Origin: Apium graveolens
Lineage: Eukaryota > Streptophyta > Magnoliopsida > Apiales > Apiaceae
Direction: 5' to 3'
Length of the DNA: 64,000 nt
NCBI RefSeq assembly: GCF_009905375.1
Contig: NC_133649.1
Location: forward strand, 229,070,102-229,134,101
The notes under the pieces were generated by a model, which was not told the origin of the DNA, ran no database searches, and saw only the letters and a list, made by a program, of their open reading frames with translations. A program made the position numbers and the translations under genes. Positions 1-12,098 of the stretch are shown here, piece after piece (the stretch's first letter is position 1; each line of letters opens with the position of its first letter).

Positions 1-1925
1 TTCTTTATTTTATTAAAGAATAAGGTGTCGATAATCAAACTCACTTTTGATTATTCAAATAAAGATAGTACTTTCGTATAGGTATATCTTTGGTTATTTA
101 ATATTCATTTCAAGTATAAGTTTTAAAACTTCTACTTCAATTATTTTTATAAAGATTATTTTTTATGGGAATATTATTTAAATAATAATATTCAGATATT
201 TTCTAATATATTGGGACTGATTTATTTTGTTAAATCAGCATCACTCCAAACATTCTTAAAAATGTTTTCGAGTCTTCAAAATGATTTTAAAAGTTAGAGC
301 GGATCCCAAAACTCATTTTTATATTTAAGATCCTCCTTTTGAAGGGGATTCAAATACTCGCTCAAAACCTGAGGGATCCGGCTCTGTGGTGTATTTTATA
401 TTCGCAACAAGGTTACTATTCTGATAAAGAATTTTTGATTACTTACCCAACACTCGGGAAGTAAAATTCTTGGAACAAGTTAATCCATTAACAGGCATCG
501 CCTGGGAAATATCGGTGAGTTCTCCTTTCCAACTAGATACGATTTCTTGGTGGAGCCGTATCAACAAGTTTCTACTTGGGGAAAGGGGGAACGAGCTTTA
601 CGTTTCAGAGTCATGGATTTCATCTGAACTAGGAGTGGCGTAAGTGGTCGAGTGGCGCCGGCCCAGCCTTATTATATTGGCCCAAATGGCCCGGAAGTTC
701 CGCTAAGACGGTCCATTCCTTAGGAGTCCAGTGTTCGGTTGACAAGTAAATCCGACAGGTTCTCCTCTACATGTAGAAAATGGTGGGGTTGCACTACTAC
801 GACTGATCATCGTAAGTGGTCTTCCTGGCCCGGCAAACTTCCGTAATGAGTTCATCATCCAATTGGATATTTCTGCAACACTAACCAGAGCACTTCGATA
901 GAAAGGCTACGGTTGGGCGATTGTTGAGTGTTGGCAGGGTCAAGTTTTCAAAATGATGTTTGCATCAAATGAAGTATCTCATAACTTCATTTTATTTTGA
1001 TGATATTTTAAAGATTTAATTTATTCAAATCTTGTCTTGTAGTCTCATATATGTGATGAACTGTTGAAAGCTCATTATAACTTGAACGGTGGTAGTTCAA
1101 GCAGTATTTGGAAAAGATATAAGTATATTGGAGTATCTTGTAACTTCATCTTTTAAACTTATATCTAGTAAATGATTATCTTATGCATAACAAAGATTTT
1201 CAGAAAAACGTTGAGACAAGGTTAGATATATGAGATCACCTTGCAACGATATTTTTATACAGTTATAAAATGGAACTCTGTGTATATTATACATGTCAGA
1301 GGATTTCAAAGATTGTGAAAAGTATATATATATGTATATATATATAAATACTGAATATTTTGTGACTTGGTCGCGTTAAGATATCAGCTTGGTTCATTTC
1401 TTTTGACCAAGACTTTCATGAGTACTATGAGTATGCTCATATATTGTTAATCAGTATACATATTATTTTGGTGGGCTTGTTGCTCACCCTTGCTTTCTTC
1501 TTTCATCACACAACATCAGATATACAAGATGAACAGGACCAAGCTCCCAATTCGCGAGCGGATAGGAAACGTTCCGCAGTTTCCTATAGGCGTTGATGTC
1601 GCTGTAGCTGAGGTAGGAGCTACCAATAGGCTAGGCTTTCAACTTTTGATGTACCAGATTTATGTATATTTATGAATTGTAATAATGGCAAAGAAATGTA
1701 AATTTATTTAGAAACCCTTTTAAGGTGTATTGACATATAATTGTGGAATAAAACGACTTGTGATTATTTTTGGATAATCATCTCTGAGACTATAACGTGT
1801 GGTGTGTGTGTTTATTGTGGGGTCACAGTACAGAGTAGTTGATTATTTATTAAGATTGGGTGTTATTAAGGGAAATGGAAATCGTGACAACCCGGATCCC
1901 CGACCCCGGATTTGGGGGTGTTACA
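1..1925 (+). repeat. Element B 5' LTR, 3' portion
   Basis: This segment matches 23866-25756 along its whole length and ends in the same GGGGGTGTTACA. The first bases match the sequence around 9890, so about 2.4 kb of the LTR lies upstream of the window. It holds a TA-rich stretch at about 1318-1348 that could serve as a TATA region, the short conserved ORF at 1529, and the GC-rich LTR end. Confidence 0.9.
1529..1675 (+). CDS. Short conserved ORF in the LTR, 48 aa
   Basis: An ATG-started ORF near the 3' end of the LTR begins MNRTKLPIRERIGN and ends before the GC-rich LTR terminus. The same reading frame is present at 10160-10312, 19896-20048, 25360-25506 and 28502-28696. A shorter relative begins at 45920 in the unrelated-looking LTR of element D. 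It has no recognisable domain, signal peptide or membrane segment. Its place in the presumed transcript leader suggests an upstream ORF or a conserved RNA element rather than a structural protein. That function is inferred; the repeated open frame is what is seen. Confidence 0.45.
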   Translation: MNRTKLPIRERIGNVPQFPIGVDVAVAEVGATNRLGFQLLMYQIYVYL

Positions 1926-1929
1926 GAAA

Positions 1930-1941
1930 TGGTATCAGAGC
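1930..1941 (+). other. Primer-binding site of B (initiator Met tRNA)
   Basis: TGGTATCAGAGC lies 4 bases after the LTR end at 1925. This is the usual plant primer site complementary to the initiator Met tRNA 3' end. Confidence 0.92.
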
Positions 1942-2118
1942 TAAGCATTATAAACCTCAGAGATGATGTGACGTTAAGATAATAAGTTCACTAAGATGAT
2001 AAGAACTCTTACCAAGTTCATAGTCGGGCTACCTAACGTAGTACTGACAGTTAAAACCCTTATGGGAACCCTTATAAATATCGTGATAGAAGCGTAGTTC
2101 GTTATCGTATATGGTAGC

Positions 2119-2319
2119 AGGACTCCGAACCCTGAGGTTGAGGAGCAACAACGCGATGATGTTTTATTACTTATTGGAGATCAGATTATGGATCCGATAG
2201 AGCGTCCTAACGCGGGATCGGATGATGTTCATATTGAGGATGTAGCGGTTGAGGATGTTGTCCTAGAAGGGATTGTTGCTGAGGAGGATCTCGTGGAGGA
2301 TCCTAACAAGAATGAATAA
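2119..2319 (+). pseudogene. Acidic leader ORF relic of element B
   Basis: An open frame without its own upstream ATG begins near TPNPEVEEQQ and ends at TAA 2317-2319. It is rich in Asp, Glu and Val. Element C carries the same frame at 19258-19458 on the minus strand, with few differences. It sits between the primer site and where gag would normally begin. Element D has an acidic ORF in the same place, so this may be the relic of a leader ORF or the extreme N-terminus of gag. No domain is recognisable. Confidence 0.45.
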
Positions 2320-2372
2320 AGGACCATTGAGGAATTAATGACCATGTTTAGGGAAACTACTAGAGGTAGGAT

Positions 2373-3190
2373 TGGCCGGTCACTACCGGAGGTTCGTTCA
2401 AGTTTGTAAAGATAGTAGCCCCTTTAACGCGGCTTACTCGTAAGACTGAGAAGTTCGAATGGACAGAGAAATACGAGAAAAGCTTTTAACAACTGAAGCA
2501 AAGGTTGGTGACGGCCCCTATGTTGGCTTTGTTGGATGGAAAAAGGAGATTTTGTGATTTGTATTGACGCTTCGCATAAGGAATTAGGGTGCTCTTATAC
2601 AGCACAACAAGGTACTCGCGTACGCGTCAAGACAATTAAGGGAATATAAAATTCGATATCCCCACCCATGAGCTTGGGCTCGTGGAAATACTTTTGCCCT
2701 AAAGATTGGAGGCACTACTTGTATCGAGAGAAGTGCGAGATTTACCTAAGCCATAAGTGCTCTAGTACATTTTCATGTAGAAAGAGCTCAACTTACGCCA
2801 GAGGAGGCGGTTAGAGCTAATCAAGAATTATGATTGGGAGATTCTTTATCATTCGGCGAAAGCCAATATGGTGGCTGATGCCCTTAGTAAAAAGGAGAGA
2901 CTCGAGATGATAATGTCTTTTGGAGAGTTTATAAGAGATTTTGAGAAAATGGAAATAGAAGTGAAGGTAACCGCAGCCGGTACCGAAAAGTTGTTTGAGA
3001 TTGCAATACAGTTCAAATTATTGGAAAAGAACAGATTGTGCCAGAAAAAGTGATGAATGAAGGCAGAGAGCCAACAAATAGATAAGAGATTAATACCAAG
3101 AAAGATGATAAGGGAATAATGAGGTATTCCTACAGAATTTGGGTTCCAAATGTTCAAGAGCTTAAAGATGAGATCTTAGATGAAAGTTAT
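2373..3190 (+). pseudogene. RT connection, RNase H and integrase N-end relic (B)
   Basis: Broken frames match the region of element D that runs from the end of RT through RNase H into the start of integrase. The recognisable pieces are VGLAGHYRRFVQ (about 2373), [33 protein letters not shown] (from 2868) and [13 protein letters not shown] (about 3136). Stops and frameshifts occur throughout. The upstream join runs straight from the leader into the RT connection, so gag, protease and the RT core, including the catalytic YVDD-type motif, are deleted. C has the same join near 19215, which dates the deletion before the transposition of either copy. Confidence 0.75.
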
Positions 3191-3439
3191 AGTTCAAGGA
3201 ATAAGATTAAGGGCAAACTCTGAATGTGATAGTCAGGGAGGACGCCATCAAGATAGAAGGAACCCATAACATAATGAAGTGGAAAATGAAGTATAAGATA
3301 ACCCCAAGTATGGGAGAAGGATGAAACATTTCATACTAAGGAAATAGAAAGTCGAGTAAGGAAAGGAGACCCGAGACGGTACTCCTATACAGCAATTCAT
3401 GGACCTGTCTAAAAAGGACTTAGACTATTATCCCCAACC

Positions 3440-3960
3440 ACCACCTTGAGGAAACAATTCGGTAGAAAATTCTTTCATGACCTTTAAATCGCTAAGCTCT
3501 CAGAGTTCCAAGGAACAGGTTGACCCATTCGGGGCAAGAGCCTGGCTAAAGAAAATATAGGAATCATTTGAGATTCAAAATGATTGACGAATCACAAAAG
3601 ACTGTTTTGTCACTTACCCTCCTAAGAGAGAGGCCACCCGCTGGTGAAAGACCAAGAAAGGCACGAAGCCAGAGGTTAGAATAAACTGATTAAAGTTCAG
3701 TCAATTGTTTTCGGGGAAAGTAATTCCCAAGGTTATGGAGATAGTGTAAAAGCTTTAGAGCCAGAACAAAGGCGGACGAGTATGATGAATTATGAAGCTA
3801 AGCTGTAAAAGTTATCAAGATTCGTTCTGAGGACACGAATCCAGAATGACGGGATGTTTGAAATCAATGCTTATGTTGTGTTGGTTCATGAAATAATGAT
3901 AAGAGAAAGGAAAATAAAAAGAAACTGAAGTGGAAAGGAATATAAAGGCAATGGAGTTTG
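3440..3960 (+). pseudogene. Displaced gag-like block (B)
   Basis: Broken frames resemble the gag core of element D. FKSLSSQSS followed by FGARAWLKKI and ESFEI (about 3483-3575) parallels D's ADPVEARAWLKEIEKSFEI. EATRWWKTKK (about 3630) parallels D's GEASYWWESK, and MNYEAKL then KLSRF (about 3785-3830) parallels EYEAKFTELSRF. The block lies downstream of RNase H, whereas gag normally comes first. Element C has the same block at about 17781-18165. It is heavily mutated and cannot encode a protein. The alignment is by eye, so the limits are approximate. Confidence 0.6.
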
Positions 3961-6590
3961 AGGTATGATAAGGGAGTTGGGTATGAGGAAACCCTAAAGA
4001 CTCGTAGCAATAGAAATAGAAAAGTATGCATTCGTCAGGATGAGGGTGATTCACCATGAGTTAAAAATTTATGGTTGAGGGCATAAGAGATATATATATT
4101 TTATCCCCTGTGAGTTGGGAGGATTCGAGGAAACCTTGAGATAGTTCGAAGGATAAATAATAAGACGCGGATAGACTAAGGAGACAAGAAAGTAAGAAAG
4201 TAGGAAAAATTGGATGAAGGAAGTGACCTTCAAGAATGTGAAGTGTAAGACCGGTGGCTTGATACCCAGAAAGGGAGACGCCAGGTATGAAAGATATCCC
4301 AACATTGAGATGACTGTTGAGATAAACAACAAAAGTAAATAAGGAATTATTAAGAAGAAGTTCGCGTTCAACACGACCAATATCTTCCAGAACATCCTTG
4401 TTATCGTTACCAAATTAGGCAAGAAAAGCGGGTAACCATTGTTATCTTTTGAAGGCCATATAGATTGACCTCATTTTGAATACAGATGTTATTGTGAAAT
4501 TAGGCATATACTATCGAGGTGGGAATGATTGAAAAAGACACCCTTATCAGGGATATATGACTTGATTTATCCATGGAAGGATGCATGTACCTTTTTAAAG
4601 GTGGAATTAAGGATAGAATACCGGTAACTTAAAACGAATCCTAGGGGAATGCATAAAGGTTGGCATTTCACCCTTAATAGGGATAGTATGAGTTTTGACA
4701 GTATGAATTAGAAAGAATTAAGGTAATAATAACCTTTAAGAATCAGTGGAGAAATTTTTTCAGAAGTATATAGACAATGATTCTGGTATAAATAATATGC
4801 CCTGTATCCAGGGAATACAGGAGGAACGAATCAAGGATAACCTTAGAGGTTTTACAAGGAGAAAGGTAATATTCAAAATTCTCAAGAATAGAAATGTTGA
4901 TAAAGGGAATATGACGTAATTATAATGATGCCAAGTGGGCCACGTGTTAAACCACGAGAAAGTATGGATCGAACCAGTAAAGGTCGAAATTGTTCAGGGC
5001 AATTAGAGCCTAAGATAAAAGATGTTCTAAGTATGATTAAAAGTCAGTCGTGACAGTGATTAACCTCTAAAGACTGAGGCAATAACTTATGGAAAAATGG
5101 TGATAATTTTTTTTATATTTTTACTCATCAGACTTTAAGGAAAACATCTTCACATAAGTTGTGATTGAAATGAGGTAGAAAATTATTTGGAGGTGGTTAA
5201 AATGACATTGACTGTAAGGAAATTTTACTATTAGGAAAGGCCAAAGAGGTGGCCAACACTTTAAAGATAAGAGGATAATTATAGGCGCTTGTGCCAAAAG
5301 AATACAGTGATGATGGTTAAAGCTATGAAGGTTGTATTATGGTTTGGAAGATTGACATTCCTTCTGATGACTGTGCAATACTCAACTGTAATAGTAGTTG
5401 GGTAAAGGTTTAATTCGTGTAATCGCCATGAGCGGGCTATCTATCTTAGAAGGTACTATCTTGAGATAAGCCAGGACCATGTTTCAAGAAGGACTAAACG
5501 AACCCTTGAGTTAAGTCTTCTATTTAAGGCATACGATTAAGAATGGTATTAACCTGCTATCGTTGCTTTGACTGAAACTCTTCTGTAATTTTATCTACTT
5601 CATGTCATGAAAGTACGTTAGAGTTTGGAGTGTTCTTCATGAATTATGATTGGTGGTTATGTTAACTCCTTAGAAGAATTTGATACGACAGGTATGGACT
5701 CCGTATGGTTAGATATTAAGATTTCATGGAATGTGAATGACGACAGTAGGTCAGTAGTGGACCATAGTAATGCAGCAATGATTCTACAAGTAATGAGCTG
5801 ATTACAACCATGAGAGTTGTATTGGAATGGATGTTGAGATTAAGTACCACTAATCGGGTCGTGATGATGTATAAGTTATCATTGAATAGACTAATTAAGT
5901 AGATTATTTACCTATTGAATATGTATTCCTCCTTATCAATAGAGGGTCGTATGACTATACGAGGAAGGTTGCGATGCAAGCATAGAATTCTAGTAAGGAT
6001 GATGTCTAGAATGAGATCCCAGATTCGATTTTCAATGTCGAGGGAGTTTCAAAGGTGATTGTGTATAAGCTTGAGGAAGAGCATGGGTCCATAGAATGAT
6101 GGACGGAATAGCAAAAATATTTAAGCATGTGAAAAGCGATGCGATAATACTTGATGTTGATATATATACGTATATGATTTGTTCTCCTATGACAAACCTC
6201 TATAGTTCAGAGGTAGATTCCAAGCCAGATATTTTGTGGCAGTATATTTTATATATATATAATTCTCTTCAGTTCGTTCATTTCTCTCCTTTTCATTTCA
6301 TATAAACTGAGAAGAACAACCCTTCCAGAAGGGGAGGTATTGCCGAATGACTATCTATCTGTGTGATAGAAGCCGAGTAGGATACCAGCTATTGTTTAAT
6401 TGCTTGTCAAGTACTAAAGGCTGGCCACCTTCTGTACTAACTATGCGATATAACAAGTGTTCATGATCATAGTGATCTCTCAATAAATTCATTTACTTCT
6501 ATATGAAGGATTAAGCTTTCGAAGATAGAAGCAGCTGAAAAAGGAGTAGTAAAGTTATGGTGGTATTCGGAATGGAAACACATTCGTGAT
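3961..6590 (+). other. Unassigned internal DNA of B
   Basis: About 2.6 kb with only short chance ORFs. It is matched throughout by the minus strand of element C (about 15001-17780), so it is a genuine part of the family. I cannot align it to protease, RT or the integrase core of D. A 69-codon ORF at 6096-6305 is shared with C but appears to vary without coding constraint. Confidence 0.6.
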
Positions 6591-7485
6591 ATTAAGGTTG
6601 ACGAGGTTATTAAAAGGTTATAGAACGCTAACGAGCAAAAGTATAACCACTATAATATTATGAACGGAAGGTAGTAGCGATTACGAACTGGAAAAGAATG
6701 GGTATTGAGAAGCAAAAGCTCTAATGCTAAAAGCTATAATGAGAGTCTGTGCAATAGACTTGAAAGAAATTGGAATGATCACTTAACACGGATTGAGTTT
6801 TCTTACGACAATAGATCATATGTCATTATCGAGTTGTCGCCTTATGAGATCCTTGAGGGAAGACAATGTCGATCTCCCTTATGTTAGGATAAAGTTGTAG
6901 AGCGTAAGATGCTCGGACCCGTAGTAGTCCAAAGGACCAAGGATATAATAGATTTAATCAGAGGACGGCTGGTAGTAGCCCAAGATGGACATAAGAAGTA
7001 TGTTGATTTGACACGAAAGGACAAAGAATAGGAAGTAGGGAACCTAGTGTTTTTAAAGGTATCCCCTTGGAAACCCTTGGAAAGGATTAATGAGATTCGG
7101 AAAGAAAGGAAAGCTAAGTCCACAATTTGTCGGACCCTTGGATATATTAAGAAGTATTGGGAAGTTATCATATGAGCTAGCGTTTCCCCAGAACATGTAC
7201 CAAGTCATAACGTGCTTCACGTATCAATGTTAAGGAAGTGTAATTCGGATGCCAGATAAATAGGGGCATATGAGCGCATAGACATGCAACCAGACGTAAC
7301 CTATATGGAGCGACCAGGAAGGGTTATAGATTGAAAAAGGAACAAGTGCTTAGGAGAAGGGTTATCAAACTATTCAGAGTTTGATGGAAGAACCACAATG
7401 TGGGAAAATTTACTTGAGAGTTAGAAAGTGTAATGCTAAGAGAGTATCCCTATTCATTTTCTATCTGATTCCGGGATCGAATCCT
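6591..7485 (+). pseudogene. Integrase C-terminus and chromodomain relic (B)
   Basis: From about 6705 a frame reads LERNWNDHLTRIEFSYDN and then SPYEILEGRQCRSPLC, equivalent to NWDDHLPLIEFAYNN and PPYEALYGKRCRSPLC in element D. The region after 6900 follows D's integrase C-terminal segment. Near 7311-7480, in shifting frames, come KKEQVLRR and REYPYSF, which correspond to the C-terminal chromodomain of Tekay-type chromoviruses. The integrase HHCC finger and DDE core are absent. Several stops make it non-coding. C has the same relic on the opposite strand. Confidence 0.7.
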
Positions 7486-7488
7486 TTT

Positions 7489-7501
7489 AAGGAGGGGAGA
7501 C
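7489..7501 (+). other. Polypurine tract of B
   Basis: AAGGAGGGGAGAC lies directly before the 3' LTR start TGTAATAACCCC at 7502. It is the expected primer for plus-strand synthesis. Confidence 0.88.
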
Positions 7502-9661
7502 TGTAATAACCCCAATTTTTGGAAATTTTTTGAAACCCTTATGAATAGTGTTTTTGCTGAATGAGAAAAATTTTCATGCCACACTAGGTAGGGGTTCTTT
7601 TATGGATATTCTGAGATTTTATTGGCACTCTATATGACATATAAGTGTATGTAAAGATTGTCAGAATCCAATTCCGAACACTTTGATTTTTTCCGGAAAT
7701 CCACTAGATACGGAAAGAATTGAGTATAAGGTAACAGGATAAAAAGGATTTAAATTAAAGGATTATAAGAGAGGATCATAAAAGGAATATAATGTATTGA
7801 GAAAGGTTAAGGAAACCCAAGTAATAAGATCCCGGGTATGATCCCTCAAACGATAAACGAAAACGAAAGTTAAGCGAACCGTATAACAGATCAGCGGTCA
7901 TTAGGCAAACAATTAGGAAGTTAATCAAGGAGGTTAGGGATGATGAGGTCATCCAACCAATAAGAAGAGGGCAAGTAAGGGATGATGACATCATAAGCAT
8001 GACATAAGCATGACATAAGGGGAAGGAGATGTGGTTGGTTTAAAACCACACAAAGTCAAGGTTAGAAAGGTAATTACCCAAAAACAAAACAAAAACAACC
8101 AAGCTAGCCAAAATAAATCAAAGAAAACACAAAATTATTTCATTCCTTCAACATTGCTCTCGGCTTTTTCTTCTTTTCAAAGGAAGAAAAATTAAAAATC
8201 AAGTTCCAAGCATTGTTAAATCACAAGGTAATTATCTAAGGTTCCTTGTACATAGATATGGATATCCTATAAGTTTAAGCTTCTAATTCCTTCACACTCT
8301 CTTCCAATAAATCAAGGAAGAAGATGGTGAATAGTAACCTTTAAGAAATAACTTTGGTTTCTTGATTTTTTATGAAAGTTCAAGGTAGCTTAAGCATAGA
8401 TCAAGGCTTCCATGGGCATTCCAAGGATCTTTCATTGATTAAAAGCTTCAAGAAAGGTATAACATCTCCAAACCCTAGCTTTACTTTGTATATTAGGATG
8501 ATTTTGATAGTTATGGTAAAGAGTAGCTTGATGCTTGTTGGTTTAGAGTTTGGGTTGGAATGGTAGTGAATTGAAGGTTGAAATCTTATGGTTTGGTTAA
8601 AGGACTTAAGTATAGTTTAAATTCAAGTTTAAGAATAAGTATAATTGTTAATGTTGAGTTGATTGGGGCTGTTATGATGTAGCGAGGATGAATTTTGGTT
8701 GTATGGATGGATTGGGATTGATTGGTGGTTGAATTGGAATGGTATAAAATTGGGAAATCGCGTAAATATAGCCGTCGTAATGTCCGATTTACTTTAGACT
8801 GCTTTTGTTCATAACATTAGAACGCGAGAACTCACTGCTAGGTTTTGACCATTGCCATGTTTAGATAGTTCATGTTACGAGCTTCGTTTTGATATATGGT
8901 TCGTTTGATTATGATGTATGGTTTAGGAGAAACGGCCGTTTTAAGTAACGACGTTTCGCGAACGAAACATTACCCCTCGCCTTACTTTGAAACCTTGGTT
9001 AAGGACCTTAAATGACTAATTGGGGTAAGAAACAATTATGTAAAGTGTATTAGGCAGTTGGTAAGACACTCGCGAAAGAATTGCCTTAAAACCCTTAATG
9101 GTTAATTTATTAAAAATGGTGGAGCCGAGGTTACTCGAGCGACTTAAATAAATCGTTAAGCGCAAAAGCGAACGTTAGGACTCTAAATAGTTAAAGTCTA
9201 GTTTCTTAAGCGACCGGGGTTTAATTCCGACTTATGTTGTTGTTCATAGGTTATCGGACCCACTCTAAGCTTAAGTCTATCCGGGAGCACTCAGGCAAGT
9301 TTTCTACCCGTTATACTGTTGTTGTGATGTAAATATATGTATATGCATTATCTTGTGATAAGTGCATGATTGTTATTAGCAAATCTTGCGATATATTGGA
9401 GCATGTGATATGGTATATATGCATGTCTGTTTCGTAATCTTGATATCTAATTGTTGATTCAATTGCTTATAAGTTGCATAATACCTATGCTAGAGATAAG
9501 CAGTAGTTGCGTATACCCTTAGTATAGGGGACCTAAAGGTGAACATTTTTCTAAAACCGGGAGTCGATGTTCCCGAGTATAATATATATATATTTATATA
9601 TATATGAATAGTTTTCAAAACTATTATTCGAATAAGGTTTATTCGATAACTTTATTTTATT

Positions 9662-9893
9662 AATGAATATTATTTTGAATATTCATTCGAGGGCTTATGA
9701 CTCCGTTTATTTTATTATTAAATATTATTTTGAATATTCATTCGAGGGCTTATGACCCCGTTTATTTTATTAATGAATATTATTTTGAATATTCATTCGA
9801 GGGCTTATGACTCCGTTTATTTTATTAATGAATATTATTTTGAATATTCATTCGAGGACTTATGACTCCGATTAATTACTAATTATTATTCTT
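9662..9893 (+). repeat. 55-bp tandem array with hairpin units (B LTR)
   Basis: Four head-to-tail units of about 55 bp. Each contains the inverted arms AATGAATATT and AATATTCATT around a 6-base loop, followed by CGAGGGCTTATGACTCCG. The second unit has lost part of its first arm. The array ends about 15 bp before the insertion point of element C. Confidence 0.88.
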
Positions 9894-9906
9894 TATTTTA
9901 TTAAGG

Positions 9907-9911
9907 AATAA
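9907..9911. repeat. Target-site duplication of C, left copy
   Basis: AATAA directly precedes element C. The same AATAA follows it at 23861-23865, which proves a single insertion event and fixes both ends of C. Confidence 0.92.
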
Positions 9912-10159
9912 TGTAACACCCCCAAATCCCGGGTCGGGGATCCGGGTTGTCACGAGTTCCATTTCCCTTAATAACACCCAATCTTATTAAACAATCAACT
10001 ACTCTGTACTATGACCCCACAATACACACACACACACACCACAAGTTATAGTCTCAGAGATGAATTCCCAAAAATAATTACAAGTCACTTTATTCCACAA
10101 TTATCTGCCAATACACCTTAAAAGGTTTTCTGAATAAATTTACATTTTCTTTGCCATTA

Positions 10160-10312
10160 TTACAATTCATAATATACATAAATTTGGTACATCAAAAGTT
10201 GAAAGCCTAGCCTATTGGTAGTTCCTACCTCAGCTACAGCGACATCAACGCCTATAGGAAAATGCGGAACGTTTCCTATCCGCTCGCGAATTGGGAGCTT
10301 GGTCCTGTTCAT
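10160..10312 (-). CDS. Short conserved ORF in C 3' LTR, 50 aa
   Basis: This is the same frame as at 1529, starting MNRTKLPIRERIGN. One visible change replaces Gln by His in the VPQFPIG stretch, and the end is slightly extended by a small indel. Function is unknown. Confidence 0.42.
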   Translation of the reverse strand: MNRTKLPIRERIGNVPHFPIGVDVAVAEVGTTNRLGFQLLMYQIYVYYEL

Positions 10313-11842
10313 CTTGTCTATCTGATGTTGTGTGATGAAAGAAGAAAGTAAGGGTGAGCAGCAAGCCCACCAAAATAATATGTATAATGATTAACAATAT
10401 ATGAGCCTTCTCATAGTACTCATGAAAGTCTTGGTCAAAAGAAATGAACCAAGTTGATATCTTAATGCGATAAAGTCACAAAATATTCAGTATATATATA
10501 TACATATATACTTTTCAAAATATTGGAAGTCCTCTTCCATGCATAATACACACAGAGTTCCAGTGTATAACTGTATAAAAATATCGTTGCAAGGTGATCT
10601 CATATATCTAACCTTGTCTCAACATTTTTCTAAAAATCTTTGTCATGCATAAGATAATCATTTACTAGATATAAGTTTAAAAGATGAAGTTACAAGATAC
10701 TCCAATATACTTATATCTTTTCCAAATACTACTTGAACTACCACCGTTCAAGTTATAATTAGTTTTAAAAGTTCATCACATAGATGAGACTACAAGACCA
10801 GATTTGAATAGATTAAATCTTTAAAATATCACCAAAATAAAATGAAGTTACGAGATACTTCATTTGATGCAAACATCATTTTGAAAAATTGACCCTGCCA
10901 ACACTCAACAATCGCCCAACCGTAGCCTTTCTATCGAAGTGCTCTGGGTAGTGTTGCAGAAATATCCAATTGGATGATGAACTCATTACGGGAGTGTGCC
11001 GCGCCAGGAAGACCACTTACGATGATCAGTCGTAGTAGTGCAACCCCACCATTTTCTACATGTAGAGGAGAACCTGTCGGATTTACTTGTCAACCGAATA
11101 CTGAATTCCTAAGGAATGGACCGCCTTAGCGGAACTTCCAGGCCATTTGGGCCAATATAATAAGGCTGGGCCGGCGCCACTCGACCACTTACGCCACTCC
11201 TAGTTCAGATGAAATCCATGACTCTGAAACGTAAAGCTCGTTTCCCTTTTCCCCAAGTAGAAACTTGTTGATACGGCTCCACCAAGAAGTCGTATCTAGT
11301 TGGAAAGGAAAACTCACCGATATTTCCCAGGCGATGCCTGTTAATGGATTAACTTGTTCCAAGAATTTTACTTCCCGAGTGTTGGGTAAGTAATCAAAAA
11401 CTCTTTTATCAAGACAACAACCTTGTTGCGAATATAAAACACACCACAGAGCCGGATCCCTCAGGTTTTGAGCGAGTATTTAAATCCCCCTTTTTTTTAA
11501 AAAGGAAGATCTTAAATATAAAAATGAGTTTAGGGATCCGCTCTAACTTTTGAAAATCATTTTAAAGACTTGAAAACACTTTAAAGAGTGTTTGGAATGA
11601 CGCTGATTTAATGAAGTAAATCAGTCTCAATATAAAAGAAATAACTGAATATTATTATTTAAATAATATTACCATAAAGAATAATCTTTATAAAATAATT
11701 GAAGTAGAAGTTTTAAAACTCTTACTTGAATGAAAATTAAATAATCAAAGATATACTTTATACAAAAGTACTATTTTTATTTGAATAATCAAAAATAAGT
11801 TTGATTATCGAAACATTATTCTTTAATAAATTAAAGAATATT

Positions 11843-12020
11843 ATTAAATAATAAGCGGAGTCATAATACCTCGAATGAATATTATAAATAATATTCATTA
11901 AATAAAATAACTGAGTCATACATCCTCAAATGAATATTCAAGTAATATTCAATAAATAATATAAAGGAGTCATAAGTCCTCGAATAAATATTCAAGTTAA
12001 TATTCATTAATAAAATAAAG
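11843..12020 (-). repeat. Hairpin tandem array in C 3' LTR
   Basis: Three diverged units of the 55-bp repeat, each marked by the plus-strand motif GAGTCAT followed by CCTCGAATGAATATT or a variant. The 5' LTR has the matching array at about 21588-21765. Confidence 0.8.
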
Positions 12021-12067
12021 TAATCGAATAAACCTTATTCGATTAATAGTTTTTGAAAACTATAACC

Positions 12068-12098
<31 letters not shown>

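Larger units (their letters stand above)
7502..9911 (+). repeat. Element B 3' LTR, first part
   Basis: The LTR starts TGTAATAACCCC after the polypurine tract and runs 2410 bp until element C interrupts it. It continues at 23866. No coding sequence is seen. It includes the 55-bp hairpin array at 9662-9893. Confidence 0.92.

Noticed and set aside
3815..4422. Minus-strand hydrophobic ORFs (3815-4057, 4069-4422) and their C counterparts at 17310-17784
   Set aside because: They run antisense across the gag-like and unassigned region, have no domain, and their hydrophobicity follows from T-rich sequence.
6096..6305. 69-codon ORF in B, also open in C at 15295-15504, as a possible conserved gene
   Set aside because: About 11 residues differ between the copies and most base changes alter the protein, as expected for non-coding DNA in a shared element.
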